Source of the DNA: Bacillota bacterium
GTDB lineage: Bacteria; Bacillota; Clostridia; Acetivibrionales; DTU013
Assembly: GCA_023433505.1 (NCBI GenBank)
Contig: JAEZCO010000059.1
Coordinates: 26,305-90,304 of the forward strand
Length of the DNA stretch: 64,000 bases
Reading direction: 5' to 3'
The notes beneath the pieces are model-generated. The model saw nothing but the letters and a program-made list of their open reading frames with translations. It searched no databases and was not told the origin of the DNA. Below, one piece after another: positions 36,569 through 44,523 of this stretch. A program made the position numbers and the translations under genes. Numbering within the stretch: position 1 is the stretch's first letter; each line of letters begins with the position of its first letter.

Positions 36569-37732
36569 ATGGCTCTCAATGCCGGAAGCCCAAAAAGGGA
36601 AACCCTTACCTCAAGAGAACGGGTGAAAAGGACAATCAATCATCAACCGGTGGACCGTATGCCCATAGATCTTGGATTTCACTATTCTACTGGTATTTCT
36701 GCTTTTGCGTACTGGAATCTGAGGGAATACCTGGGTCTGTCGACGGAGAATGTTGAAGTAATAGACCTATTTCAATTTCTTGCAAGAGTCGACGAGGATG
36801 TTTTAAGAAGGTTTCACTGCGACAGCATCCTGCTTAACCCCGGAAGCCCCAAAAAGCATAAGTGGAATCCCAGGGGGAGATACAACTTTCTTGTCCCCAC
36901 CTACTTCAATCCACAATTGACAGAGGACGGCAGCTGGGTTCTGGAGAAAGGCGACCGGCGTATGCGCATGCCCGAAGGAGGGTTCTTCTTTGACGGCCAG
37001 TGGTTCAGTTCTGAAGATGCAGCAGAAGACGAAACCATTGCCGCCTATGCGAAAGAAGCAGAGAGAATTTACAAGGAAACCGACTATTATACGATGTATA
37101 TCGGCTACCACGCCTATTTCTGCTGTGATGACATTGACTGGCAATGCAATATGATCACTGATCCGGACCTGATACTGGAAGAAAACAGAAGAATCCACCA
37201 GGACCAGCTCAAGCATGTAAAAAAAGTGATTGCTACCATGGGGCAGCACATTCAGGCAATTGCCATCAATTCCGACCTTGGCTCGCAAATGGGTCCGTTG
37301 TGCAATCCTAATCTTTATAACGACCTATGTGCGCCTTTTGTGAAGGAATTCTGCGATTTCGTACATCAGAACAGCGATTTGAAAATCTTTATTCACTCCT
37401 GCGGTGCAATTAAACAATTTATTCCGACCTTGATCGAATGCGGTGTTGACATCTTCAATCCCGTCCAGATATCTGCGGCAGGTATGGACCCCGCGGAGCT
37501 GAAAAAGGAATTTGGCGGCAAGGCCACTTTCTGGGGCGGCGGCTGCAACACCCAGAGCGTTTTGAATATCGGCACGCCGGAAGCTGTTGAAAAGAATGTG
37601 CGTGAGCTTGTAAAGATCTTCAAGCCGGGCGGGGGCTTTGTCTTTAATCAGGTGCACAACATCATGGGAGACGTAAAGCCTGAAAATATCGTTACAATGC
37701 TGGATACCGCTTATGAAGAAAGCTTTTTCTAA
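36569..37732 (+). CDS. URO-D family protein, closer to corrinoid methyltransferases (MtaA-like)
   Basis: A 387-residue protein of the uroporphyrinogen decarboxylase superfamily. It opens with RVKRTINHQPVDRMPIDLG and shows FIHSCGAIKQFIPTLIECG near residue 275 and WGGGCNTQSVLNIGTPEAV near 325. The HxC pair and the later cysteine match zinc ligands of methylcobamide:thiol methyltransferases such as MtaA rather than the heme-pathway HemE. No corrinoid protein lies next to it. AAGGAGG at 36555-36561 fixes the ATG. Its position across from the AraC regulator and near rhamnosidase hints at a role in methylated sugar or plant-compound metabolism, but this is inference. Confidence 0.75.
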   Translation: MALNAGSPKRETLTSRERVKRTINHQPVDRMPIDLGFHYSTGISAFAYWNLREYLGLSTENVEVIDLFQFLARVDEDVLRRFHCDSILLNPGSPKKHKWNPRGRYNFLVPTYFNPQLTEDGSWVLEKGDRRMRMPEGGFFFDGQWFSSEDAAEDETIAAYAKEAERIYKETDYYTMYIGYHAYFCCDDIDWQCNMITDPDLILEENRRIHQDQLKHVKKVIATMGQHIQAIAINSDLGSQMGPLCNPNLYNDLCAPFVKEFCDFVHQNSDLKIFIHSCGAIKQFIPTLIECGVDIFNPVQISAAGMDPAELKKEFGGKATFWGGGCNTQSVLNIGTPEAVEKNVRELVKIFKPGGGFVFNQVHNIMGDVKPENIVTMLDTAYEESFF

Positions 37733-37750
37733 TGATATGCCGTTAAATAA

Positions 37751-37773
37751 AAAAGCCGGCACTGCCGGCTTTT
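37751..37773. terminator. Bidirectional terminator between the URO-D-like gene and FprA
   Basis: Perfect 10-base stem, AAAAGCCGGC at 37751-37760 and GCCGGCTTTT at 37764-37773, with a three-base loop. Runs of A and T on the two sides serve both convergent genes. Confidence 0.9.
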
Positions 37774-37787
37774 TGTTTGATCGAACT

Positions 37788-38972
37788 TTACTCTATCATA
37801 GTTTCTGCAAACTTTAGCCCAAACTCCCTGCACCGGGCAAATTCCTCTTCGGTGGGAGTATATTTGAAAGCCAGAGGTTCCATGGGAACTTTAATGCCCG
37901 ACTCTTCAAGCATACGGTTTATGATTTTCGGCGCCTCTCCGCTCCATCCGAAGCTGCCGAAGCCTGCTCCGACCTTGCCTTTGAACTTATGCGTCTTGAT
38001 TTCTTCCAATAAGGCCGCTATTGCACGCAGTACCGTATTATTAACAGTGCAGCTTCCTACCAGTACTGCCTTTGCTTTGAATATTTCGGTAAGAAGATCA
38101 CTCTGGTCGGAAACCGACGCATTAAACAGCTTGGTTCTTATACCCTTGCTTTCAAGCCCTTCCGCTATAGCATTGGCCATATTTTTCGTTGCGTCATACA
38201 TCGTATCGTAAATTATGACAGCATGTCCCTCATGATAATCCTGTGCCCATTGATAGTACTTTTCAACGATCTGCAGGGGATCCGTCCTCCAAATAGCGCC
38301 ATGGCTGGGAGCGATCATATCTATCGGGAGATTTAAAGCCTTGATCTGCTCCACTTTTTTCTTTATAAGGGGGCTAAAGGGCGTCAGTATATTGGCATAA
38401 TATTTGATGGCCTCTTGATAGAGCTCACATTCATCCACTTCATCATTAAACAGGGAATAAGGTGCCATATGCTGACCGAAAGCGTCATTTGAAAGCACTA
38501 CCGACGCACCTTTAACATAGGTCAGCATGCTGTCGGGCCAGTGTATCATCTGCATTTCTACAAAAACCAGGTCATATTCGCCGATATTGATGGAATCTCC
38601 TGTTTTAACAATAACAAAGTTCCAATCCTTGTGGAAATGCTTCCGGATGATTTCAGCGCCGTTCTTTGTGCAGTAGATAGGCGTTTCCGGCTTGAGGGAC
38701 ATGAGATATCCAAGGCTTCCCCCATGATCGGGCTCGATATGGTTGATAACAATCAGGTCGATATTTTTAATTCCCACATCCTTTTCCAGTGCTTCAACGA
38801 ACTCTTCCTTATAAGGATTCCAAACGGTATCAACCAGTACGGTTTTCTCATCCTTTATCAGATAGGAATTAAAGGTTGAACCCCTGTGCGTGGAGAGTTC
38901 ATGTCCGTGAAAGGATCTTAGCTCCCACTCCCTTATTCCGCACCAGAAAATTTTGTTTTTTATTTGTATCAT
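37788..38972 (-). CDS. Flavodiiron protein (A-type flavoprotein, FprA)
   Basis: Reduces oxygen or nitric oxide with electrons from rubredoxin or a similar donor, protecting anaerobes from oxidative or nitrosative stress. The N-terminal beta-lactamase-like diiron domain (about 30-250) has the ligand motif NHIEPDHGG near residue 80 (H, E, D, H); the C-terminal flavodoxin domain (about 255-394) has YDTMYDATKNMANAIAEG. At 394 residues the length is as expected, with no extra C-terminal rubredoxin. GGAGGTACG lies before the ATG. It appears to be transcribed alone. Confidence 0.93.
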   Translation of the reverse strand: MIQIKNKIFWCGIREWELRSFHGHELSTHRGSTFNSYLIKDEKTVLVDTVWNPYKEEFVEALEKDVGIKNIDLIVINHIEPDHGGSLGYLMSLKPETPIYCTKNGAEIIRKHFHKDWNFVIVKTGDSINIGEYDLVFVEMQMIHWPDSMLTYVKGASVVLSNDAFGQHMAPYSLFNDEVDECELYQEAIKYYANILTPFSPLIKKKVEQIKALNLPIDMIAPSHGAIWRTDPLQIVEKYYQWAQDYHEGHAVIIYDTMYDATKNMANAIAEGLESKGIRTKLFNASVSDQSDLLTEIFKAKAVLVGSCTVNNTVLRAIAALLEEIKTHKFKGKVGAGFGSFGWSGEAPKIINRMLEESGIKVPMEPLAFKYTPTEEEFARCREFGLKFAETMIE

Positions 38973-39109
38973 TGTTGCGTACCTCCAAATTCAAGTTCAC
39001 CGTGAGATTTTATTAATTGAAGAAAATGACATTCTTTACTCATGATCGTTCTTTGTCCATATAATTTTACCCATATGTGGTTTTTACAAAACACTTTTTA
39101 GCAAAATAG

Positions 39110-39150
39110 AGGCAAAAATACAAAAGAACCGCCTGATTAGAAGCGGTCCT
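39110..39150 (-). terminator. Terminator after tuf
   Basis: On the minus strand GGACCGC pairs with GCGGTTC (one G-U pair), plus-strand positions about 39126-39149, followed by TTTTGTATTTTT. Confidence 0.65.
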
Positions 39151-39172
39151 TCGTATTTATTGAAATTCCTGA

Positions 39173-40375
39173 TTACTCGATGATTCCTGTAACAGTTCCG
39201 GAACCAACAGTTCTTCCGCCTTCACGGATAGCGAATCTCAAGCCTTCTTCCATAGCGATGGGAGTGATGAGCTTGATCGTCATCTGAATGTGGTCGCCGG
39301 GCATGCACATTTCAACGCCTGCAGGCAATTCAGCAACACCGGTAACGTCGGTGGTCCTGAAATAGAACTGAGGTCTGTAACCATTGAAGAAAGGAGTGTG
39401 TCTTCCGCCCTCTTCCTTGGTCAGAACGTAAACCTGCGATTTGTAATGGGTATGGGGTTTGATTGAACCGGGCTTAGCTATAACCTGGCCTCTTTCGATT
39501 TCATTTCTTTGAATACCCCTGAGCAGAACACCGATATTGTCACCGGCAACAGCCTGATCCAGAAGTTTTCTGAACATTTCAACACCCGTTACAACGGTCT
39601 TTCTTGGAGCGTCCATAAGGCCAACGATTTCAACTTCTTCGCCAACCTTGACCATTCCTCTTTCAACCCTGCCGGTAGCAACAGTACCACGGCCTGTGAT
39701 TGAGAACACGTCCTCGACAGGCATGATGAAAGGTTTGTCCGTTGCTCTTTCAGGAGTAGGAATAAAGCTGTCGACAGCTGCCATCAAATCCAGGACGCAT
39801 TTGTATTCCGGAGCGTTTGGATCTTTGGAAGTAGACTCAAGAGCTACTAATGCAGATCCTCTGATTATCGGAATATCGTCACCTTTAAATTCATACATCG
39901 TGAGCAACTCTCTAAGCTCCATTTCAACAAGCTCAATGAGTTCTTCGTCGTCTACCATGTCACACTTGTTGAGGAAAACAACGATGTGAGGAACACCAAC
40001 CTGACGGGCAAGAAGGATATGTTCTCTGGTCTGAGGCATTGGGCCGTCAGCAGCTGAAACAACAAGGATAGCGCCGTCCATCTGAGCAGCACCGGTGATC
40101 ATGTTCTTAACATAGTCGGCATGACCGGGGCAGTCAACGTGAGCGTAGTGCCTGTTATCTGTTTCATATTCAACGTGGGCGGTAGAGATCGTGATACCTC
40201 TTGCTTTTTCTTCAGGAGCTTTGTCTATCTGGTCATATGCAGTATAGTTTGCTTTTCCCTGAAAACCTAATACTTTTGTTATAGCAGCGGTCAAAGAAGT
40301 CTTACCGTGGTCAACGTGACCAATTGTTCCGATATTAACGTGGGGCTTTGTTCTTTCAAATTTAGCTTTTCCCAT
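39173..40375 (-). CDS. tuf: Translation elongation factor Tu
   Basis: GTPase that carries aminoacyl-tRNA to the ribosome. The G-domain motifs are all present: GHVDHGKTS (P-loop), DCPGHADY (switch II) and NKCDM. Domains 2 and 3 follow, ending in RFAIREGGRTVGSGTVTGI. The length of 400 residues is typical. It is the last gene of the L7Ae-rpsL-rpsG-fusA-tuf cluster, and a terminator follows. Confidence 0.98.
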   Translation of the reverse strand: MGKAKFERTKPHVNIGTIGHVDHGKTSLTAAITKVLGFQGKANYTAYDQIDKAPEEKARGITISTAHVEYETDNRHYAHVDCPGHADYVKNMITGAAQMDGAILVVSAADGPMPQTREHILLARQVGVPHIVVFLNKCDMVDDEELIELVEMELRELLTMYEFKGDDIPIIRGSALVALESTSKDPNAPEYKCVLDLMAAVDSFIPTPERATDKPFIMPVEDVFSITGRGTVATGRVERGMVKVGEEVEIVGLMDAPRKTVVTGVEMFRKLLDQAVAGDNIGVLLRGIQRNEIERGQVIAKPGSIKPHTHYKSQVYVLTKEEGGRHTPFFNGYRPQFYFRTTDVTGVAELPAGVEMCMPGDHIQMTIKLITPIAMEEGLRFAIREGGRTVGSGTVTGIIE

Positions 40376-40480
40376 TGTGTAAATCTCCTCCCTTAAGTTC
40401 AGTATATTGATACTGAATTTGATAGTTTATTAATTTATTTGCCTACAGGGGCTTTGTGAGCCCCTGGATAGAACTGACAA

Positions 40481-42544
40481 CTACTTAATGATTGATTCCT
40501 GAATGCTCTTCGGGACCTCTTCGTAGTGACTGAACTGCATTGAAAACACGCCTCTGCCCTGAGTCCTGGAACGAAGTACGGTTGCATAACCGAACATTTC
40601 AGAAAGCGGAACATGGGAGGCGATAACTTGCGCTCCTGCTCTTGCTTCCATTCCTTCCATTCTGCCTCTTCTGGAGTTAAGGTCACCGATTACATCACCC
40701 ATATACTCCTCGGGCACTACGACGTCCACCTTCATTATAGGTTCAAGAAGTATGGGGTTCGCCTTGCGGCAGCCTTCCTTGAAGCCCATTGATCCGGCTA
40801 TTTTGAATGCCATTTCCGATGAATCCACTTCATGATACGATCCGTCAACAAGTGTCACTTTAACATCGAGAACTTGATATCCGCCGAGTACACCATTCTT
40901 CATGGCATCCTGAATACCTGCGTCGATTGGAGCAATGTATTCCTTCGGAATAGCTCCGCCAACAATCTTGTTTACGAATTCATAACCGGTTCCTGGCTCC
41001 TGAGGCTCCAGTTCAAGCCAACAGTGTCCATATTGGCCTCTGCCGCCGGATTGTCTGACAAACTTACCTTCGGCTTTAACAGCCTTGCTAATTGTCTCCT
41101 TGTAAGCAACCTGAGGCTTTCCAACATTTGCTTCAACCTTGAACTCCCTCATCATACGGTCGACAATGATTTCAAGATGAAGTTCACCCATGCCTGATAT
41201 TATTGTTTGCCCAGAATCAGGGTCAGTGTACGTTTTGAAGGTGGGGTCCTCTTCTGAAAGCTTTTGCAGCGCCATTCCCATCTTGTCCTGTCCAGCCTTT
41301 GTTTTAGGCTCTATCGCTATGGATATGACAGGCTCGGGAAATTCCATTGATTCAAGTATTACAGGTTCGTCTTCATTGCAAAGTGTATCGCCCGTGGTCG
41401 TATCTTTCAAGCCGACGGCGCATGCGATATCCCCCGAGTAAACCATATCAATGTCTTCCCTGTGGTTTGCGTGCATTTGCAGTATTCTTCCGATTCTTTC
41501 CTTCTTGTTCTTAGATGAATTAAGAACATACGAGCCTGAAGCCAACTTTCCGGAATAAACCCTGAAAAAGCAAAGCTTCCCTACAAAAGGATCTGCCATG
41601 ATTTTAAATGCTAGGGCAGAAAACGGTGCATTATCATCTGCAGGCCTTTCCACTTCAGTATCGCCATCGAGTGCGACACCGCTTATGGGGGGCACATCCA
41701 GAGGAGTAGGCATATAATCCACAACCGCATCCAACAACTGCTGCACACCTTTATTTTTGTAAGATGAGCCACAAGTTACAGGGATAATGCTTACGGATAT
41801 GGTAGCCTTTCTGATTCCGGCACGTATTTCCTCTTCGGTTAATTCCTCACCTTCAAGGTATTTATTCGTTAGGTCCTCGTCTTGTTCAGCAACAGCTTCA
41901 ATTAAAATGTTACGATATTTATCAACGACACTTGTCATGTCATCGGGAATCGGACCTTCTTCTATTTCTTTGCCTAGATCGTCTTTAAAGAAAAAGGCTT
42001 TCAAGGTAACAAGGTCAATGATCCCCTGGAAATTGTCTTCCCTGCCGATAGGTAATTGAATCGGAACAGCATTGGCTTTCAGTCTGTCCTTCATCATCTG
42101 TATGCAGTTAAAAAAGTCTGCACCCATAATATCCATTTTATTTACGTATGCAAGCCTGGGAACGTGGTACTTGTCAGCCTGTCTCCAAACTGTCTCGGAT
42201 TGGGGCTCCACGCCTCCTTTTGCACAGAAAAGTGTTACTGAACCATCGAGAACACGAAGAGATCTTTCAACCTCAACCGTAAAGTCAACGTGCCCCGGCG
42301 TATCAATGATATTTATTCTGTTACCTTTCCACTGAGCGGTCGTTGCGGCAGAGGTTATGGTAATACCTCTTTCCTGCTCCTGCTCCATCCAGTCCATTGT
42401 AGCAGCACCCTCATGAACTTCACCCATTTTATGAAGTCTTCCGGTGTAAAACAGGATACGTTCAGTCGTAGTAGTTTTTCCAGCATCAATGTGCGCCATG
42501 ATTCCAATATTTCTTGTGTTTTCCAAACTAAATTGCCTGGGCAT
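40481..42544 (-). CDS. fusA: Translation elongation factor G
   Basis: Translocase GTPase of 687 residues. Motifs AHIDAGKTTTTERIL (P-loop, about 17), DTPGHVDFTVEVERS (switch II), NKMD and the domain IV segment QSGGRGQYGHCWLELEP are clear. AGGAGG-like purine bases lie ahead of the ATG. It follows rpsG by 123 bases and precedes tuf by 105 bases in the classical str order. Confidence 0.98.
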   Translation of the reverse strand: MPRQFSLENTRNIGIMAHIDAGKTTTTERILFYTGRLHKMGEVHEGAATMDWMEQEQERGITITSAATTAQWKGNRINIIDTPGHVDFTVEVERSLRVLDGSVTLFCAKGGVEPQSETVWRQADKYHVPRLAYVNKMDIMGADFFNCIQMMKDRLKANAVPIQLPIGREDNFQGIIDLVTLKAFFFKDDLGKEIEEGPIPDDMTSVVDKYRNILIEAVAEQDEDLTNKYLEGEELTEEEIRAGIRKATISVSIIPVTCGSSYKNKGVQQLLDAVVDYMPTPLDVPPISGVALDGDTEVERPADDNAPFSALAFKIMADPFVGKLCFFRVYSGKLASGSYVLNSSKNKKERIGRILQMHANHREDIDMVYSGDIACAVGLKDTTTGDTLCNEDEPVILESMEFPEPVISIAIEPKTKAGQDKMGMALQKLSEEDPTFKTYTDPDSGQTIISGMGELHLEIIVDRMMREFKVEANVGKPQVAYKETISKAVKAEGKFVRQSGGRGQYGHCWLELEPQEPGTGYEFVNKIVGGAIPKEYIAPIDAGIQDAMKNGVLGGYQVLDVKVTLVDGSYHEVDSSEMAFKIAGSMGFKEGCRKANPILLEPIMKVDVVVPEEYMGDVIGDLNSRRGRMEGMEARAGAQVIASHVPLSEMFGYATVLRSRTQGRGVFSMQFSHYEEVPKSIQESIIK

Positions 42545-42667
42545 ATGGTCCTCCTTTCTCTCTGATTCCTATTTATTATTTCCAAAATGTTTGAAAGCAA
42601 ATACTGCGAATCAATCCATATTTTTTACCGGCCAATTCTACAGCATGAATGCGTTTCAACGCTTCAA

Positions 42668-43138
42668 TTAAAACCTGTAATGAGCGAAAGCCTTGTTTGC
42701 TTCTGCCATCTTGTGGGTATCTTCCTTCTTTTTGTAGGCTCCGCCCAGTCCGTTGACCGCATCCATCAATTCGCCTGCAAGTCTTTCCTTCATGGTCTTT
42801 TCGCCTCTGTTGCGCGAATAGCTGACCAGCCATCTCAGTCCAAGAGCCTGCCTTCTTTCGGGCCTGACTTCCATTGGAACCTGATACGTCGCTCCGCCGA
42901 CTCTTCTTGCTTTTACTTCAAGAACCGGCATGATGTTGTTCAATGCCTGCTCGAAAACCTCCAAAGGATCTTTTCCGGTTTTCGCCTTGATAATTTCAAA
43001 AGCGTCGTAACAAATCTTCTGAGCCGTACCTTTTTGGCCATCATACATGATATTATTGACAAGCTTTGACAATACCTTGTCATTATATATGGGATCCGGC
43101 AGAACATCTCTTTTTGGTGTATGTCCTTTTCTTGGCAC
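42668..43138 (-). CDS. rpsG: 30S ribosomal protein S7
   Basis: Primary 16S rRNA binding protein of the small-subunit head, 156 residues, the standard length. It begins PRKGHTPKRDVLPDP and contains NNIMYDGQKGTAQKI and RRVGGATYQVPMEVRPERR. The start is the GTG at 43138, seven bases after GGAGGG; the longer reading up to 43192 runs through that ribosome site and is not used. A roughly 280-base structured interval separates it from rpsL. Confidence 0.97.
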   Translation of the reverse strand: MPRKGHTPKRDVLPDPIYNDKVLSKLVNNIMYDGQKGTAQKICYDAFEIIKAKTGKDPLEVFEQALNNIMPVLEVKARRVGGATYQVPMEVRPERRQALGLRWLVSYSRNRGEKTMKERLAGELMDAVNGLGGAYKKKEDTHKMAEANKAFAHYRF

Positions 43139-43421
43139 TATACTTCCCTCCTTCGTCGAATGATAGGGGACCCTGACCCGCCCGAGGCACAAGTCTGATA
43201 TTATTCATACAGTATGCCGCAGGTTTGGGGAATTTCCCCTTCTGAATGTTTTGGGGGTATACACCCCTCGAGGTACTCGGGACCTGTGGTAAGGTCCTCG
43301 TCAGCGCATAGGTAATTGCTTTATATAATCAAAAGGGAACTTTTAGTCGCCTTAATTTTACAATAACAACATTTACTTAGCACTAATTTTTTATCCGGCT
43401 AGTACGCTCGGCACCCAAAAA
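43139..43421 (-). promoter_or_regulatory. Structured rpsL-rpsG intergenic region, candidate S7 regulatory leader
   Basis: Three compact hairpins lie in a row on the minus strand: GGACCT/AGGTCC (43280-43297), GGGGT/ACCCC (43254-43267) and GGGGA/TCCCC (43227-43239). The interval is far longer than other gaps in this cluster. In E. coli S7 represses its operon by binding between rpsL and rpsG, so a similar role is possible; no match to the E. coli site is claimed. Confidence 0.4.
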
Positions 43422-43862
43422 CTACTTCTTGCCTGTGCTTTTGGCTGCGCCTGCCTTTGGCCTCTTGGCGCCATACTTGGAGCGGCCCTGCATTCTTTTT
43501 GCAACACCTGCTGTATCCAGTGTACCCCTGATAATGTGGTACCTTACGCCGGGAAGATCTTTTACCCTGCCGCCTCTGATAAGGACAACGCTATGTTCCT
43601 GCAGATTGTGGCCGATACCGGGAATATAAGCCGTTACTTCGACAAGATTTGTCAAACGGACCCTTGCGACCTTTCTCAAAGCTGAGTTAGGCTTTTTGGG
43701 AGTCGTCGTTTTAACAACGGTGCACACGCCTCTTTTTTGGGGCGAGCTTATGTCGACAGGTCTCCTTTTCAAAGAGTTGAATCCTCTTTGTAAAGCTGGA
43801 GCCGTAGATTTATATTCTACTGTCTCTCTTCCTTTTCTGACCAGTTGGTTAAATGTTGGCAT
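43422..43862 (-). CDS. rpsL: 30S ribosomal protein S12
   Basis: Decoding-centre protein, 146 residues. It starts PTFNQLVRKGR and contains TPKKPNSALRKVARVRLTN and the GRVKDLPGVRYH loop, the places where streptomycin-resistance substitutions occur; both lysines are wild type. The C-terminal tail rich in Lys, Ala and Gly is a little longer than in Escherichia coli. The ATG at 43862 is chosen because GGAGGTG lies just upstream; a longer reading to 43907 is discounted. Confidence 0.97.
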   Translation of the reverse strand: MPTFNQLVRKGRETVEYKSTAPALQRGFNSLKRRPVDISSPQKRGVCTVVKTTTPKKPNSALRKVARVRLTNLVEVTAYIPGIGHNLQEHSVVLIRGGRVKDLPGVRYHIIRGTLDTAGVAKRMQGRSKYGAKRPKAGAAKSTGKK

Positions 43863-44026
43863 CAATACACCTCCTTCCGTTTTAATGTGCGGGGACACCT
43901 CTCTCAAGCCGGGAGTATTCCTTTTTCGTTGAGGAATGCCCTGTTTGAATTATCCCCGCTATATAGGTAACAGGCAGCAATAGTATTACTGTCTGAAACA
44001 CTCATAAATCTGAGCTTTGAACAATA

Positions 44027-44275
44027 TTACGGCTGCTTCAGCAATGTAACCGCCGATGCACCCACTTCAATACCGCAAGCTTTTCCTAACTGCTTCATGG
44101 TATCGACATAAAATATCTCAATGGAATTTTTCATACAAAGCTCTCTCAAGCCACCGGTAATTTTCTCGTCAGCATCGCTGGCAAGGAAAACAAGCTTTGC
44201 ATTGTTTGCCTCAACCACCTTTAATGACTGCTTGATACCTATGGCTTTGTTACTGCTCTTTAAAAGCTCCAGCAA
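44027..44275 (-). CDS. L7Ae-family ribosomal-type RNA-binding protein (YbxF-like)
   Basis: Small K-turn-RNA-binding protein of the L7Ae/L30e fold, encoded ahead of rpsL as in Bacillus (ybxF). It contains the motifs IGIKQSLKVVE near residue 12, LASDADEKIT near 35 and MKQLGKACGIEVGASAV near 60. The start is the TTG at 44275: GGAGGG lies seven bases upstream, giving 82 residues, the same length as Bacillus YbxF. A TTG at 44290 gives 87 residues but has no ribosome site and would put the GGAGGG inside the gene. First gene of the str cluster, with a promoter upstream. Confidence 0.85.
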   Translation of the reverse strand: MLELLKSSNKAIGIKQSLKVVEANNAKLVFLASDADEKITGGLRELCMKNSIEIFYVDTMKQLGKACGIEVGASAVTLLKQP

Positions 44276-44397
44276 GAATCTGCCCTCCAATTTAAAGGAT
44301 TGAAGCCTTTGCTTTTCGGCCTATGTCCTCCCTCGAATATAAGAGAACTTTACAGGTCCGGGGCCAAAGGAACTTCTCCTTTTGATAGCACTGAAAT

Positions 44398-44427
44398 ATT
44401 CTATCACCGCATTGCTCTGTTTGTCAA
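44398..44427 (-). promoter_or_regulatory. Promoter of the L7Ae-rpsL-rpsG-fusA-tuf cluster
   Basis: On the minus strand, TTGACA (44422-44427), an 18-base spacer and TAGAAT (44398-44403). It lies about 100 bases after the rpoC stop and 120 bases before the L7Ae start, so the cluster can be transcribed independently of rpoBC. Confidence 0.7.
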
Positions 44428-44523
44428 GAGTTTCAAGGATAAGGGACACACCGCCGAAATAATGCACATTCTTAAGGCGGTACTGTCCCTGTATCTTTCA
44501 ACGGTCCTTCGTTTTCAAGGCTA

